DNA of 64,000 nt from Ehrlichia sp052043515 (GCA_052043515.1 JBQEQX010000001.1:558001-622000); one strand, 5' to 3'. Shown: positions 39,895 through 51,717, numbered from the stretch's first letter. Numbers and translations are program-made. Notes: generated by a model from the letters alone, not told the origin.

Positions 39895-40250
39895 GATATA
39901 GAAGCTATGACTTTAAATCTTAAATAAACTTATTATATGTGTCAACGTGCCTTGCTACCTATAAATTAATAACTTCCCGTTTTTAAATTTAAGATCTAAG
40001 AAAGATACCCTACCATGAAAACATTATAGATATAATAGAGTTTATTGTAAAAGAATTTATTGCTTAACATAGGTTAGAGCTAAAGTGTGAGTTTAGTAAT
40101 TAGGCTGTATATGCCTATTGCGCATACTAGTGTTCTCATTAAAGTATTGTAGCTAATGTTTTTATGTAATAAGATGTCAGTACACTTAATATGTACTCAC
40201 ACTCAAGCAAACTTTGGGCTGATAAATATTGTTTTTATGATTCTAATAGT
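39895..40250. other. Intergenic gap
   Basis: 356 bases between tRNA-Leu and the TPR-methyltransferase gene. No gene seen. Confidence 0.4.
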
Positions 40251-41315
40251 TTAGTTATGTTGAAGTTGAGCAACAAAGAGTACTCCTTCAACTTGTGATC
40301 CATATATTTTACAATAACTAGAATAGCTACATGCCAATCCTGATTTTTTGATAGACGACTTTATGTAATCGTCTGAATGACAAAAAAAGTCTCCTTCATT
40401 AACGAACTGGAATCCTGAACCTTTCTTCCTTCTTGCAAGCCCAATGATAATACCGTTTGTATCCAGCGTCGTTTTTAATAACTTAAAAATAGGACCTAAG
40501 CTGCCAGTGTATTGTAATACTTCTGTTAAAATGATAACATGGTACTTCTTCTTTCCCTGATTTCTATTGAGGAAGCCGAGGATGCTTATATTTATTAGTT
40601 CATTGTAAGCCTGTTTTCCATTTACAAAGCAACCTCTTGCTATATTTATCATTTTATTTGATAGATCAATACCTGTGATATGATTGCCTATGTTTTTCAT
40701 TTTTAAAAATTGACCACATATACCAGTACCACAACCAAGATCTAGGATGTTTAAACATGAAGCTTGATTCCCAAAAAAGTTTATTATCAAAGACTTAACA
40801 TACTCGTGAGCTTTGTATTGTTTAGCTATTAGCCAATGTTCTACGAAATGTTCACCAGTGTAATCAAAATATTGCTTTATGATGTTTTCAGGGACATAGA
40901 TAATGTTTGATGGATTTGTTAATTTATTTAGATAATATAGAGCATCTGCATAACTGCTGTCTAGCTCTATAGCGTGCATGAAATTTTTATGAGCTTTATT
41001 TAAATTTTGTAATGCAAAATAACATCTTCCGAGATTATAATGTACTACGGGTAGTTTAGGTCGAAAAATGCTTATTAGCTGGAATCTAAACTTTGCATCC
41101 GATATATTGCCTTTATAAAAATGGTATAGCCCAAGATCAATATTAGTTTCTAATAGGTTTTTCAATTTACTTTGTAACGAGACAATTTCCTTTTTCATGA
41201 GTATGATTTTGTTTCTTATAAGATTTGGGATGCTATTTAATCGCGGTATAGCTTTATTGATGCTTGAAATTAAAGACGATATATTAGATTTTGTTATGAA
41301 GAAATAACTTTTCAT
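40251..41315 (-). CDS. TPR-repeat SAM-dependent methyltransferase
   Basis: 354 residues, intact. Residues about 60-135 form two TPR units (VHYNLGRCYFALQNLNKAHKNF, then AIELDSSYADALYYL). Residues about 150-350 form a class I methyltransferase with motif I LNILDLGCGTGICGQFL and post-I ITGIDLSNKMINIA. Similar TPR-methyltransferase fusions occur across Rickettsiales and other alphaproteobacteria. The substrate is unknown. The first 50 residues are Ile/Lys-rich and helical. Confidence 0.8.
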   Translation of the reverse strand: MKSYFFITKSNISSLISSINKAIPRLNSIPNLIRNKIILMKKEIVSLQSKLKNLLETNIDLGLYHFYKGNISDAKFRFQLISIFRPKLPVVHYNLGRCYFALQNLNKAHKNFMHAIELDSSYADALYYLNKLTNPSNIIYVPENIIKQYFDYTGEHFVEHWLIAKQYKAHEYVKSLIINFFGNQASCLNILDLGCGTGICGQFLKMKNIGNHITGIDLSNKMINIARGCFVNGKQAYNELINISILGFLNRNQGKKKYHVIILTEVLQYTGSLGPIFKLLKTTLDTNGIIIGLARRKKGSGFQFVNEGDFFCHSDDYIKSSIKKSGLACSYSSYCKIYGSQVEGVLFVAQLQHN

Positions 41316-41386
41316 ACATCACTCGTCAAATTCTTATTTAATACTAATATAACAAATGTGTTATATTTGATAAACATAAACATATG

Positions 41387-41887
41387 TTAAATTGGCAAAA
41401 CAAAGTTTTCATATAGCTTTCTATGGTGCTCTATTGATTTAATTATCATGTCAGTTTTGTTAGCAAGATTTTCATACATTTTGGATTTATTAGCTAACTT
41501 ATTCTTAGAAATATTGCCTAAAAATTTTAAATGTACATGTAACACTATAAAGTGCACTGCTCTTGTGCTTAGCAATCTGAAAACCACGTCGTGTAACTCA
41601 TTGGAATTCTCGCTGGTAATTTTTGATAATAGAAATAACATCAGCTTAATATTAGAGTGGATCAACATCATTATGTATATTATACAGCACAACACTATGT
41701 TCAAACAACTAATCATTATGCTACGTAAGTAACTAGACTCTTCAACTTCATCCAAAAGTATGCTTTTTGTATATAGCATTTTCATTCTACCATACAGCAC
41801 TACTATAAGCGTGAGGCAAAGAATCGACATGCCACTTATATTTGCTTCTTTTAATTTCATGGTAACCCATTTGTTATTACTTGACAT
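41387..41887 (-). CDS. Unknown protein with two membrane segments
   Basis: 166 residues. Hydrophobic segments at about 18-33 and 57-88, then a basic helical tail. No family recognised. Intact, same strand as its neighbours, so probably a real lineage-specific gene. Confidence 0.5.
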   Translation of the reverse strand: MSSNNKWVTMKLKEANISGMSILCLTLIVVLYGRMKMLYTKSILLDEVEESSYLRSIMISCLNIVLCCIIYIMMLIHSNIKLMLFLLSKITSENSNELHDVVFRLLSTRAVHFIVLHVHLKFLGNISKNKLANKSKMYENLANKTDMIIKSIEHHRKLYENFVLPI

Positions 41888-41948
41888 TATAACATAACCA
41901 GATGCTGTGTAAAAGTTTATTGATTAAAGAAAACTACATAGTGACCAA

Positions 41949-42753
41949 TTAGATACAGTAACTACCACTAAATCTGTATGATACCACCCCTTCCATTAAA
42001 ATAGTATTATCATTTTGGTATGATATTAGTAAATCTCCACCTTTTAAGCATACAGTGGCTATGTTTTCAGTATATTGACGTCTGATTGCTGCAACTACTG
42101 CTGCACAAGCACCACTACCGCATGAGAGTGTTTCTCCAGTTCCACGTTCCCATACTCTGAGTTTTATTTTATTTCTTGACACAATTTCTGCAATACTAAC
42201 ATTTGCTTTTTTTAGGAAAAAGTGAATGGTTCTCTAAAACTGGTCCCAACCTATTTAATGGAATGTTTTTTATAGAATCAACAAAAAATATAACATGAGG
42301 ATTTCCTATATTTATTCCTACGGGGTCGCTAAGCATTTCTAGTTTTATGGGCAGATGCAGGGTATCACATTCTTGAGAAGTAGGTATATCTTGCCAGTGA
42401 AATTTTGCCTTTCCCATATTGACTTGTATTTTGTTATGTGATGTTTTTGAACATATTAATATACGATCTGATAATTCGATTTTCACGTTATTGTCTAGTT
42501 TTTCATTGCTTAGCAAATAAGCAACACATCTTGCAGCATTTCCACACATCTCTACTTTACTGCCATCTGCATTATATATGTGCATGAAGCAGTCGGCTTT
42601 TTCTGATTTTGTGATCACAATAATTTGATCACAGCCAACACCTATTTTCCTATCGGCAATTTCTTTATAGTCAATATTGTTGTAAGTTTTTTGTCTGCAG
42701 TCTATAATCACAAAATCATTAAGAGTGCCATGCATTTTTACGAAATCTATCAT
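41949..42753 (-). CDS. dapF: Diaminopimelate epimerase, one frameshift
   Basis: Converts LL- to meso-diaminopimelate. Both catalytic cysteines are visible: MCGNAARCVAYL (first) and SCGSGACAAVVAA (second). The break in T7 at 42207-42213 is repaired by one base (LFPKKANVSIAEIVSRNK), giving 267 residues. Its retention with asd and dapD suggests DAP synthesis for lysine or a minimal peptidoglycan. Confidence 0.94.
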
Positions 42754-43012
42754 AGTCCATATAAATAATTATTCTTTAAATTATGGTGAGTTTTTTGTAG
42801 ATTTTTAAATACCTATTTTTTCGTATAGTACATGATTTATCAATTTGTTAACTGAATAATTATCCAAGATAATACGTAGTCTTACATATCGAGTTTGCTT
42901 AAACGTAATGTTACTGGTGAACGAGCTGCTAGTTGCTAGGGTCTTTATAAATAAGAATGCTATATTTCCAGAAAAGCATTTTTACAAAACAAGATACAAT
43001 TCCTACAAATCT

Positions 43013-43445
43013 TTATATGTTTATAGAGCTCTTTAGCAATTGCGCAGCTTCTTTATGTTCAGCGATAAAGCTTTCTTCTATGCTTTTCGGAAGCTTTATG
43101 TTGAAACTGGAGTTAAAAAAATTGTGATATGTCTTGTAGTCTTGCAATATTGCTCTTTTTTTTGCTGACGAATTTATAAGGTAGAATGCCTCTCAGCACT
43201 TCAATACTAAGTAATTTGTTCAATAGTACTGACTCCAGTGTGGTATTTATTCTTAACAATATGTTACTTGTAGTACCGTCTGCGTATGAAGACGGATTAT
43301 GATTTTTAGAACATACTGTTATTATATATAGACATGACACTTCAAATAGATGTGCTTGTTTATATTTTTGATTTTTCACTACTTCCCACGTTATCCTAGT
43401 AGTTTTTACATCATTTCTATTATTTATAAACGGAACATCTGACAT
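43013..43445 (-). CDS. Unknown conserved-looking protein, one frameshift
   Basis: About 143 residues after removing one base from A7 at 43115-43121, which extends the frame by 33 residues (NSSFNIKLPKSIEESFIAEHKEAAQLL). The extension reads like coding sequence, which supports a real gene. There is no signal peptide or membrane segment and no family I recognise. Confidence 0.5.
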
Positions 43446-44720
43446 CTATTTACCCAAAAAAATCGATGAGGATATTATAGAGACTAATAGTTAAGTAATA
43501 TATAATAACAAAATTTGTTTTGTCATCATGGAAAGGTAGGTGTGTAACGTTGATAAATATACGGCATTATGGTAACCTTCTACAATGTTTTCACTGGTAT
43601 GTGCTTGCTAGTTATCATATAAGGTATGCCAATAACAAGTGTTTAATTTAATTGTACTTTTCGCATTATTGTGTAAGAACTTTTTAGTCTTGAGTTTGTT
43701 GTTTTCTATAGCTGTAAAATTTTGAGTATTTTGCTACTCTTAATTTTTATATAGTGGATAAGAAACAGTTTATTGATAAATCTAGTATTTTCTATTCAAT
43801 GATTAATATATGTGTTAGAAGCTGCAAGTTTTGTTTTCTGGTGACACTTAATGTCTCATTATTTTTTATTGAATGTATATTTATGTTTGCTATGTGTGGT
43901 GGCTCATTTACTGTCAATGAGCAGACAGTAGCATTCCTAGTTACATCATCATTTTTTATATAGATGCACTAATATAGATTAACTACTGAAAAATACGACG
44001 GGTTTCAAACAGTTTCTAATTTTATGTTTTTAAGAGAATCTTTTTTATAAATCTGTTAGTAGGATTTAAAATTGGCATAATCTTGAAAAATATGGTTGAG
44101 GTTAACAGTAATATGCAAGCATTAAGATCACCAGGTCTTTTTTAGAGAAAAAGATTAGTTGTATTTTACATATAGAATGCATTTATATTTTAAGTTTAGC
44201 ATCATTTATGAAATATAACTGTCTGGATTGGGAATACATATGCTTGAGCACGTCCGTTTGGTGTAATGTTTTATATATAAGAACTTGTCTACTTTTATTT
44301 TTTGTGGAACCTTGATGAGAAATTTATAATTTTTTTGTAGTTTCAGTATTTTGGTTTTTAACGTTGTATATTCATTAAACGATGTGCATGATAGTATATC
44401 GATTAGAGAAAGTAAAAAAACCTTTTTTCGATTTATCCCCATACATGATGTAAAAAACGATTTTGATGTCAGAATAATATTAATAATTTTAATAAACATA
44501 AAAGTATTAATATTTTTTGAATTTTTTTACTTTTTTATATAATCTTGTACTGTAGTTGTTTATGTGTTGACTTCACTAAGTGATATAAAGATAGGATTTT
44601 ATATTTTTATGAGAATAGATTTGATTTTGTAGCAAAAAAACACTTAATAAATTTTCTATAGTTTATAAAGATATTTAACTATTTTAGTAATTTATTAAAT
44701 TGTTAAACAAGGTGCCTTAT
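43446..44720. other. 1.27 kb region without a supported gene
   Basis: Very AT-rich. Two weak frames exist: 43754-43963 plus (69 residues, one hydrophobic stretch) and 44206-44499 minus (97 residues, Lys/Ile-rich). Neither has a good ribosome site or recognisable sequence. It could hold regulatory DNA for pgk or a decayed gene. Confidence 0.4.
43754..43963 (+). CDS. Weak hypothetical small membrane protein
   Basis: 69 residues with a hydrophobic, Cys-rich middle (about 16-50). It starts at GTG, with no clear ribosome site. Listed because it is the longest plus-strand frame in the gap. It may not be real. Confidence 0.25.
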   Translation: MDKKQFIDKSSIFYSMINICVRSCKFCFLVTLNVSLFFIECIFMFAMCGGSFTVNEQTVAFLVTSSFFI

Positions 44721-45905
44721 ATGTTAAAGTCCCATGATTTCACTTTCCGTAATATGAAAAAAATACAAAATTTTAGTTGTAATGGTAAAACTGTATTGCT
44801 ACGTGCAGATTTAAACGTACCAGTAGATAATGGGGTAGTAGTAGATAATACAAGGATTGTTAGATTGACTACAACGGTTAAATACTTGTTAAGTAATGAT
44901 GCTAAGATTATCATAATGTCACATTATGGCCGTCCTAAATCTTATGACAAAGAACTTTCTTTAAGATTCCTAATTGAGTATCTAAATAAAATATTTGCAA
45001 CGAATGTGATGTTTATAGATGGGGTGATAGGAGATTATGTTGAACAAGCAATACAATCTGCTCCACTGGGTACTATACTGTTGTTAGAAAATTTGAGGTT
45101 TTATGCAGAAGAAGAGAAAAATGATTTAAATTTTGCTAAACAACTTGCATTGTTGGCAGATATATATGTTAATGATGCTTTCTCTTGTTTACATCGCAAG
45201 CATGCATCTATAGATGCAATTACTAGGTTGTTACCTTCTTTTATTGGATTTAATTTCCAAGAAGAAATGAAGTACCTAAACTGCGTTGTGTCAAATAGCG
45301 AAAAACCAGTTGCAGTAATAGTTGGTGGTTCGAAGATATCAACAAAAATTCATATGTTAAAGAATTTAACTAAGAAAATAGATTTTCTGATATTGGGTGG
45401 AGCTATAGCTAATAACTTTTTATTATCTCAGGGTTTAAAAATAGGAAAGTCATTATACGAAGAACTTGAGAAAGACCTTGTTACGGAAATAATTGACCTT
45501 TCCAAGAGACATGGGTGTAAAATTATTTTTCCAATTGATTATGTAGTAGCCAAAAGTCCCACGTTTGGTAAAAGTACAGTAAAAGACAATGATACCCTGG
45601 AATGTGATGATATTATATTAGATATAGGACCGCAAACAATTAACATAATTACTTCTACAATAAGTAAATGTAGGACGGTTTTATGGAATGGTCCGTGTGG
45701 AATGTTTGAAAAGGAACATTTTGCCAAGGGGACATTTAGTATTGCAGCACTACTAGCAGAACTGACTAAAATGGGGAAACTGAAAAGTATAATTGGAGGT
45801 GGTGATAGTGTATGTGCGATAAAATTGTCGGGTTTTTCAAATGAAGATTTTACTTACATTTCTACAGGTGGAGGTGCGCTATTGCATTTTTTAAGTATTG
45901 CGTAA
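44721..45905 (+). CDS. pgk: Phosphoglycerate kinase
   Basis: 394 residues from ATG 44721, chosen for the AAGGTG ribosome site at 44709-44714; the frame is open to 44700. Makes 3-phosphoglycerate and ATP from 1,3-bisphosphoglycerate, or the reverse in gluconeogenesis. LLRADLNVPVDNG, LENLRFYAEEEKND and the C-terminal GGGDSVCAIKLSG are family signatures. Intact. Confidence 0.95.
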   Translation: MLKSHDFTFRNMKKIQNFSCNGKTVLLRADLNVPVDNGVVVDNTRIVRLTTTVKYLLSNDAKIIIMSHYGRPKSYDKELSLRFLIEYLNKIFATNVMFIDGVIGDYVEQAIQSAPLGTILLLENLRFYAEEEKNDLNFAKQLALLADIYVNDAFSCLHRKHASIDAITRLLPSFIGFNFQEEMKYLNCVVSNSEKPVAVIVGGSKISTKIHMLKNLTKKIDFLILGGAIANNFLLSQGLKIGKSLYEELEKDLVTEIIDLSKRHGCKIIFPIDYVVAKSPTFGKSTVKDNDTLECDDIILDIGPQTINIITSTISKCRTVLWNGPCGMFEKEHFAKGTFSIAALLAELTKMGKLKSIIGGGDSVCAIKLSGFSNEDFTYISTGGGALLHFLSIA

Positions 45906-46143
45906 TTCGATATGAGTGGTACGGTGCAGATAAAAAGTGCAAGTTAATCTGTATACCGATCCGTTAGCACGGTTGTTATTTGTAAATAGCAAATATACAC
46001 ACGGATACTCATCTGATAAGAAATTTCTGAGTGAAGATTATTGTTCAGTAAGTTTGTTTTATGAATATTTATATAAATTTGTAAGCAGCGTCTATGTGAG
46101 TTGAAGTAAGTCGTTGTTTCTATGATTCTCTAAAGATTATAAA
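45906..46143. other. Intergenic gap after pgk
   Basis: 238 bases. No gene seen. Confidence 0.35.
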
Positions 46144-46380
46144 ATGCAATTAATTTTGACACATGAAAATTTACTGGCTTTGTTATTGTGTTTACTTTTA
46201 ACAGTACTGGTAACATATAAAATTTATATTTGTAATTATATAGCAAATAGCCAATTCAGTTTAATTTTTTTGATACTTGAGAGATTAAAAAAAGATTTGT
46301 TTTACTTGTTGCTACATCTAATAGAAAGCCTGTGGCATATATCGTTAATTGCTAATTATTTAAAAGGACAGTTGGGTTAA
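46144..46380 (+). CDS. Possible small membrane protein
   Basis: 78 residues with one strong hydrophobic segment (about 8-30) and a second amphipathic one. No family recognised. Starts at ATG. Convergent with xseA. It may be a lineage-specific small protein or a chance frame. Confidence 0.35.
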   Translation: MQLILTHENLLALLLCLLLTVLVTYKIYICNYIANSQFSLIFLILERLKKDLFYLLLHLIESLWHISLIANYLKGQLG

Positions 46381-46566
46381 ATCAAATGTACTCTGTATGG
46401 TGATCACCTTGTATTTTTATCGGTAACAACAGTAAGTATAGCAAATTCTATGATTGCAATTTTGTATTTACAATAATCCTTTTTTCTTACAGTACAAGAA
46501 ATAGATTCCTTGTTTACATAAGCTTAAATTACAAAGTGAAAACGACTATCGAGTTGAGTTATATTA

Positions 46567-47752
46567 TTAAGTATTACGCTTTTTTATTTTACAATGGCAT
46601 TTATAGTGCCGTCTTTTTAATTCAATTGATATTATATCATCTGATTGTAGTTGTTTTATACTACTAATATGTATATGATGTTTATTGTAAACTACGGCGT
46701 ATCCTGCCTCTAAAGTATTTTTTTTGTTGTATTTGTTTATTTTGTGATATAAATTACTTAGTGATTGTTTTTTATTTAATAATAATATCTTTAATGGTAT
46801 TTCTATTCTATTTTTGTATTCAGATAATTGAAGTTTAAGCACTTTTATTTTGTGTTTAGTTTTCGCTAATTGGTTGTATAGATTTAATAATCTGTGTTTT
46901 TTTGTGTTTGTTATTTGGTGTAGTGTTATTTTTATTTTATTGAGTTTGTTATTCAGATGTTCTGTTAATTGAGTTTTTGTTGGTAATACAATTTCTACTG
47001 CGGCTGTGGGAGTAGGGGCACGTGCGTCTGCTACATAATCAATTAATGTAAAGTCAGTTTCATGTCCAATTGCGGAAACTATAGGAATATTAGATTTAGC
47101 TGCTGCTCTCACTATTGATTCTTCATTAAAAATCTGTAAATCTTCTATACTTCCTCCTCCTCTGGCGATTATTATAACATCTGGTTGATTAATATCAGTG
47201 TCATTTAACTTGGATACAGCATTTACAATTTGATTGATTGACTCATTACCCTGTACAGATACTTGAAATATGACTATGTGGCTTGGAAAACGACTTTTTA
47301 CTCTATTTAAAATGTCATTAATAACTGCTCCAGTAGTTGATGTGATTACCCCTATAATTTTAGGTAATAAGGGTAAGGGTTTTTTTCTTTGATGGATCAA
47401 ATAGTCCCTCTTTTTCTAGTTTTGCTTTTCTCTGTTCAAGCATCATTTTTAAGTTGCCTATGCCGGCCAACAATATACTTTCTGCTATTAATTGGTGTTT
47501 TGATTGATATGTTGTTAAGAATCCTGAACATATAACTTCTAATCCGTTCTTAATGTCAAATTCAACTCTAGTACTATTCCAACATACTGAATTTAGTATA
47601 GCTTCATCGTCTTTTAATGTGAAATATATATGTCCGGATTTTGGTTGTGACAAGTTGCTAATTTCCCCTCTGACCTTTATGTGATTAAATGTTTCATGTA
47701 CAAAATTTTGAAAAATTTTTGTAATTTCACTTACTGTAAATTCTGGTATCAT
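46567..47752 (-). CDS. xseA: Exodeoxyribonuclease VII large subunit, one frameshift
   Basis: Single-strand exonuclease catalytic subunit. An N-terminal OB-fold (FTVSEITKIFQNFVHETFNHIKVRGEISNL, CSGFLTTYQ) is followed by the catalytic domain with VITSTTGAVINDIL, IIARGGGSIEDLQIFNEE and SAIGHETDFTLIDYVADARAPTPTAA, then a Lys-rich coiled-coil. The break in T7 at 47380-47386 is repaired by one base to 394 residues. Its ATG overlaps the stop of the zinc-ribbon gene in an ATGA arrangement, so the two are translationally coupled. Confidence 0.94.
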
Positions 47753-48427
47753 AGAAAAACAATCTCAAACAAATTTCCTATCTTTATTTGTACGCTGTCT
47801 GTATTTTTTGGTGCGTAGTATATTGTGTGTTCAAATTTGTAGTCCTGTTTGCTGGGAATAAGGTCAGTTTTATGCTCATTTAATTTTTCTGAGATAATTG
47901 CTTTTTTTTTGTTTATCGTAGAGTGTGAAATGTATGCCCGGTATAAATCTTTCTTGTTCAGATTGGTTTTTAATAGTTCCTTCGACTCTTATAGCAATAT
48001 TATTATTATCGTGTTTTAAAATTTTTATATGAGAATCAACTAATTTTATGTTTGTTGTATCGTACATTTCCATTATGCGGTAAATCTTCCTAATTTTATA
48101 CGGCATGTTATTTTGAAATGTAATAGAAAGAAAAAATACTAATACCAACATTATTGCTACTGATGATATTTTCTTTAAAGGAGAACAATTTTTTGCAACT
48201 TTATTACTTGAATTACGCGGAGCGGTTTTATCGTTTTGTAAATTAGGGTTAGTGGTAGACTCTTTTATAATGTGATTTTTCTCGAGATGATCTACAGTTT
48301 TATTCTGTGCAGGAATATGCACCCACGTGTTACCACAGTTTGTACACTTAACTTTTTTGCCACTGCTAGGAACCTTATTGCTATCTATTTTGTAGACTGC
48401 TTTGCAGTTGTTGCATTCTATCCGCAT
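47749..48427 (-). CDS. MJ0042-type zinc-ribbon membrane protein, one frameshift
   Basis: About 225 residues from ATG 48427. It begins with CNNCKAVYKI ... VKCTNCGNTW, the zinc-finger/thioredoxin-like putative domain of the MJ0042 family. A Lys/Asn linker follows, then one membrane helix (about residues 88-106) and a C-terminal extracytoplasmic domain. The break in T9 at 47902-47910 is repaired by one base, giving AIISEKLNEHKTDLIPS and a stop at 47749 that overlaps the xseA start. Function unknown; common in alphaproteobacteria. Confidence 0.8.
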
Positions 48428-48634
48428 TAAACACAAACTTGTTCACCATGTACTTTAACCTATATAGTATATTATTACAAATATGTCTATAAATGTATAT
48501 AGTTTGCAGTTTTCATATGTGTTTTTCATTATGTTGATCGGATAATTTGACACCATAGATAAAAAATAAATAGCTTGTATTTTGTTTTTGTATTGTTAAC
48601 ATGGTTCTGCTTATTAATTTTGGTGTGGTTGAGT

Positions 48635-49483
48635 ATGATGAATGTTTGTGATTTTAGAGAAGCTGTCGAAGATGCCTGGAATAATTTGGCTAACCTGTCT
48701 GGTAATGGTTCAATTAAAAAAAGTTGTTGATGATGTAATGGGTTTTTTTGGACCAGGGGAAAATTCGTGTATGTGAAAAAGTGGAAAATCAATGGGTAGT
48801 TAATGAATGGGTAAAAAAAGCTATATTGTTGTGTTTCCGCGTGTATGATATGGGGCTGGTTGAAATTAGTAGTTCGGATTCACTACTTGGTAATTTGTGT
48901 TGGTTTGATAAAGTGCATCTAAAGTTTGGTAAATGGAATGCTAACGATTTCATACAAGCAAAAATCAGAGCTGTCCCTGGTGCGATAGTTCGTAAATCTG
49001 CTTATATTGCGCCTAATGTGGTATTAATGCCTAGTTTCGTCAATGTAGGTGCATATATAGATGAAGGTACAATGATTGATACTTGGGCATCTATTGGGAG
49101 TTGTGCTCAAATTGGGAGAAATTGTCATATTTCTGGTGGTGCGGGGGGTAGGAGGTGTATTAGAGCCATTGACTTCTCGACCTGTTGTTATAGAAGATAA
49201 TTGTTTTATTGGTGCTCGTAGTGAAATTGTAGAAGGTGTGATAGTAGGTGAGGGTTCAGTAATTGCTATGGGTGTTTATATAGGAGCTTCTACTAGAATT
49301 GTTGATAGGGAGTCTGGTGAGGTGTTTTATGGAAAAATTCCTCCATACTCTGTAGTAGTTCCTGGTTCTTATGGTAGTGGTAATTTATCATTATATTGTG
49401 CTGCTATTGTCAAAAGAGTTGATGATAAAACTAGAGCTAAGGTATCTATAAATGAACTTTTAAGAGATGGTTTTAAGGTGTAA
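48635..49483 (+). CDS. dapD: Tetrahydrodipicolinate N-succinyltransferase, three frameshifts
   Basis: Lysine/DAP pathway trimeric enzyme with a left-handed beta-helix of hexapeptide repeats (PGAIVRKSAYIAPNVVLMPSFVNVGAYI, GTMIDTWASIGSCAQIG). The start is ATG 48635 or 48638. Breaks: A7 48716-48722, T7 48743-48749 (restoring VMGFLDQGKIRVCEK) and G6 49143-49148 (restoring SGGAGVGGVLEPL). Each needs one base removed. The repaired length is 281. The G6 case shows the breaks are not limited to A/T tracts. Confidence 0.93.
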
Positions 49484-49857
49484 AGTGGCATTTTTAATGT
49501 TTAAAATAAGTTCTTTAGAAGGTGGTTTGTTGCTATGTTCTTTGGTTGATCTTTGTAAAGACAAATAGAAAATATGTATCATCAGTGTTTCGTGTAGGAA
49601 TTGGACTAAGATATATTTTTTGGTTTAGAATTAGTAATTATTTGTGTAATAAATCTTATTCTAATAAAGTGTTTTCTTGAGATGCATGCTTGAATTTATA
49701 AGGTGTTACTAGATAATGAAGTATACACTTTTGTGTCTTTAGAATAGCATCAGTGGGGTATAACTATTGTTTAATAAATTAGATGTGTTTTTTTTTTTGC
49801 GATAATGGTAAAACTTATGGGGTTTTTTTACTCCTGTATAATTTTAGATGATAAAAT
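49484..49857. other. Intergenic gap dapD-mnmE
   Basis: 374 bases including a long T tract near 49785-49800. No gene seen. Confidence 0.4.
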
Positions 49858-51179
49858 ATGAGTACAATTTTTGCTTTATGTACTCCATGGGGAAAATCCG
49901 GGGTAGCTGTAATTAGAATTTCTGGTAAAGATGCTGCTAGGGTATTTGTACATTTTAAAATTAGTCGCAACATTAAACCAAGAACCGCAACATTTACTCC
50001 TTTATACGATAGTAAATGTGAAATAATAGATGAGGTTATAGTAATATATTTTGTTGCTCCAAGTAGTTTTACTGGGGAAGATGTTGTTGAATTTCATACT
50101 CATGGTAGTTTAGCTGTTATAAAAGCTATACTGCTTGAACTTGGAAAAATTTTTACTCCTGCTGGACCAGGTGAATTTTCTTTGCGTGCTTTTTTTAAAT
50201 AATAAAGTGGATCTAACTAGGGCTGAAGCAATAGTTGATCTTATTGATTCTGAAACTGAAATGCAAGCTAAACAAGCTATAAGGCAGATGTCTGGGGCTT
50301 TAGAAAACTTATATCAAGATTGGCGGCAACAACTGATCGATATATTATCTGGCATAGAAGCTTATGTTGATTTTCCTGAGGAAGTTACAGATTCTGCTAT
50401 AAATAATATTGGTTATTTGTTGAATATCCTACAAAAGTCTTTAGAAGATCATCTTAATGATGATAGAAAAGGTGAGAGGTTACGTCAGGGTATTTGTATT
50501 ACGATTGTTGGGGAACCTAATTCTGGTAAATCTACTTTATTTAATCATTTAGCCAAAAAGGGATATTGCTATTGTTTCCGAGTATGCTGGGACTACTAGA
50601 GATGCTTTGGAAGCACATGTAGATATAGCTGGTTATCCTATCATTATTGTAGATACTGCTGGAATAAGAGATAGTGATGATCCGGTAGAACAAGAAGGAA
50701 TAAAACGTGCGAAATTTAAAGCTGAAAATGCAGATTTTAAAATAGTTATGTTACCTTATGATAAGAAAGATATTTTTAATAATGAGATTATGGGTTTAAT
50801 AGATGAGAAATCTATATGTGTTCTGAGCAAATCTGATGCTGTTACAGAACAGAAGTTAGTATCTGTATTTGGTGTTGACTTTATTCCAATCTCTGTATAT
50901 TGCGGTACTGGTGTTGTGAACCTACTAAATTTAATCAAGCAAAAAGTAGAAAAAGAGTTTCAATTTTGCAGTACTAGTGCTTTCATCACTTCTGAAAGAC
51001 AGAGGGTTCGTATTCAAAATACTTTGGACATCATCAAAGGTATGGATTTGAAATTACCTATTGAACTTGTTGCAGAAGATTTAAGATTGTCTATAAAAGA
51101 ATTAGGAAAAGTAATTGGTGCTATTAGTGATGAAGAAATATTAGATAATGTATTTGGTAAATTTTGTATAGGAAAATAA
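49858..51179 (+). CDS. mnmE: tRNA uridine modification GTPase MnmE, two frameshifts
   Basis: With MnmG it installs cmnm5 groups at U34 of tRNAs. N-terminal domain ALCTPWGKSGVAVIRISGK; G1 GEPNSGKSTLFN; G3 DTAGIRDS; G4 LSKSD; C-terminal FCIGK with the catalytic Cys. Breaks: T7 50190-50196 (restores SLRAFLNNKVDLTRAEA) and A5 50555-50559 (restores LAKRDIAIVSEYAGTTRDALE). Each is repaired by one base, giving 439 residues. Confidence 0.94.
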
Positions 51180-51717
51180 AATGCTAAACCTACATAAACT
51201 TAACTTATGATTGAAGAACATGTGTCAAAAATTTGATCAATGTGGAATTTGTTTTTGGATTTCTTAAAGAATCATGGCATGTGATAACGCACTTTATAAA
51301 GTAAATATTATTAATGGTAAAGATTGTCAATGTAGTGAATTCAAATAGACAAATAACTTCCTTGCTCTAAAGAGTGAATTTAGGTGCATAAGCTGTAGCA
51401 GAAGATATCTCTGTCTGTGTGATAGTTTGAATTTATTATGAGATTTTTCTTAGTACGCTACTACACTTCATGATATTACTAACAAAGTTCTTGTGAATAG
51501 ACTACCCGCCTAGTTATGGCTCTTCTAGTCTATTCTATAATAGGATCCATACAACATTGTATACCATTATTTAAATTCTTAAAATAAATCTAGGTTTATA
51601 TAGTTACGACAAATAGAAAACAGGTAAGTACTTGTTTCTATGTGTATTTTTCCTATCTAAAGTTTGGTATTTATAGTAATTTTATAATATATTGGTTAAT
51701 ACAGGATTTATAGTTTA
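51180..51717. other. Intergenic gap mnmE-recG
   Basis: 538 bases, AT-rich. No supported gene. Confidence 0.4.

Noticed and set aside
43754..43963. Confident new small gene
   Set aside because: GTG start without ribosome site, low-complexity composition and no recognisable family.
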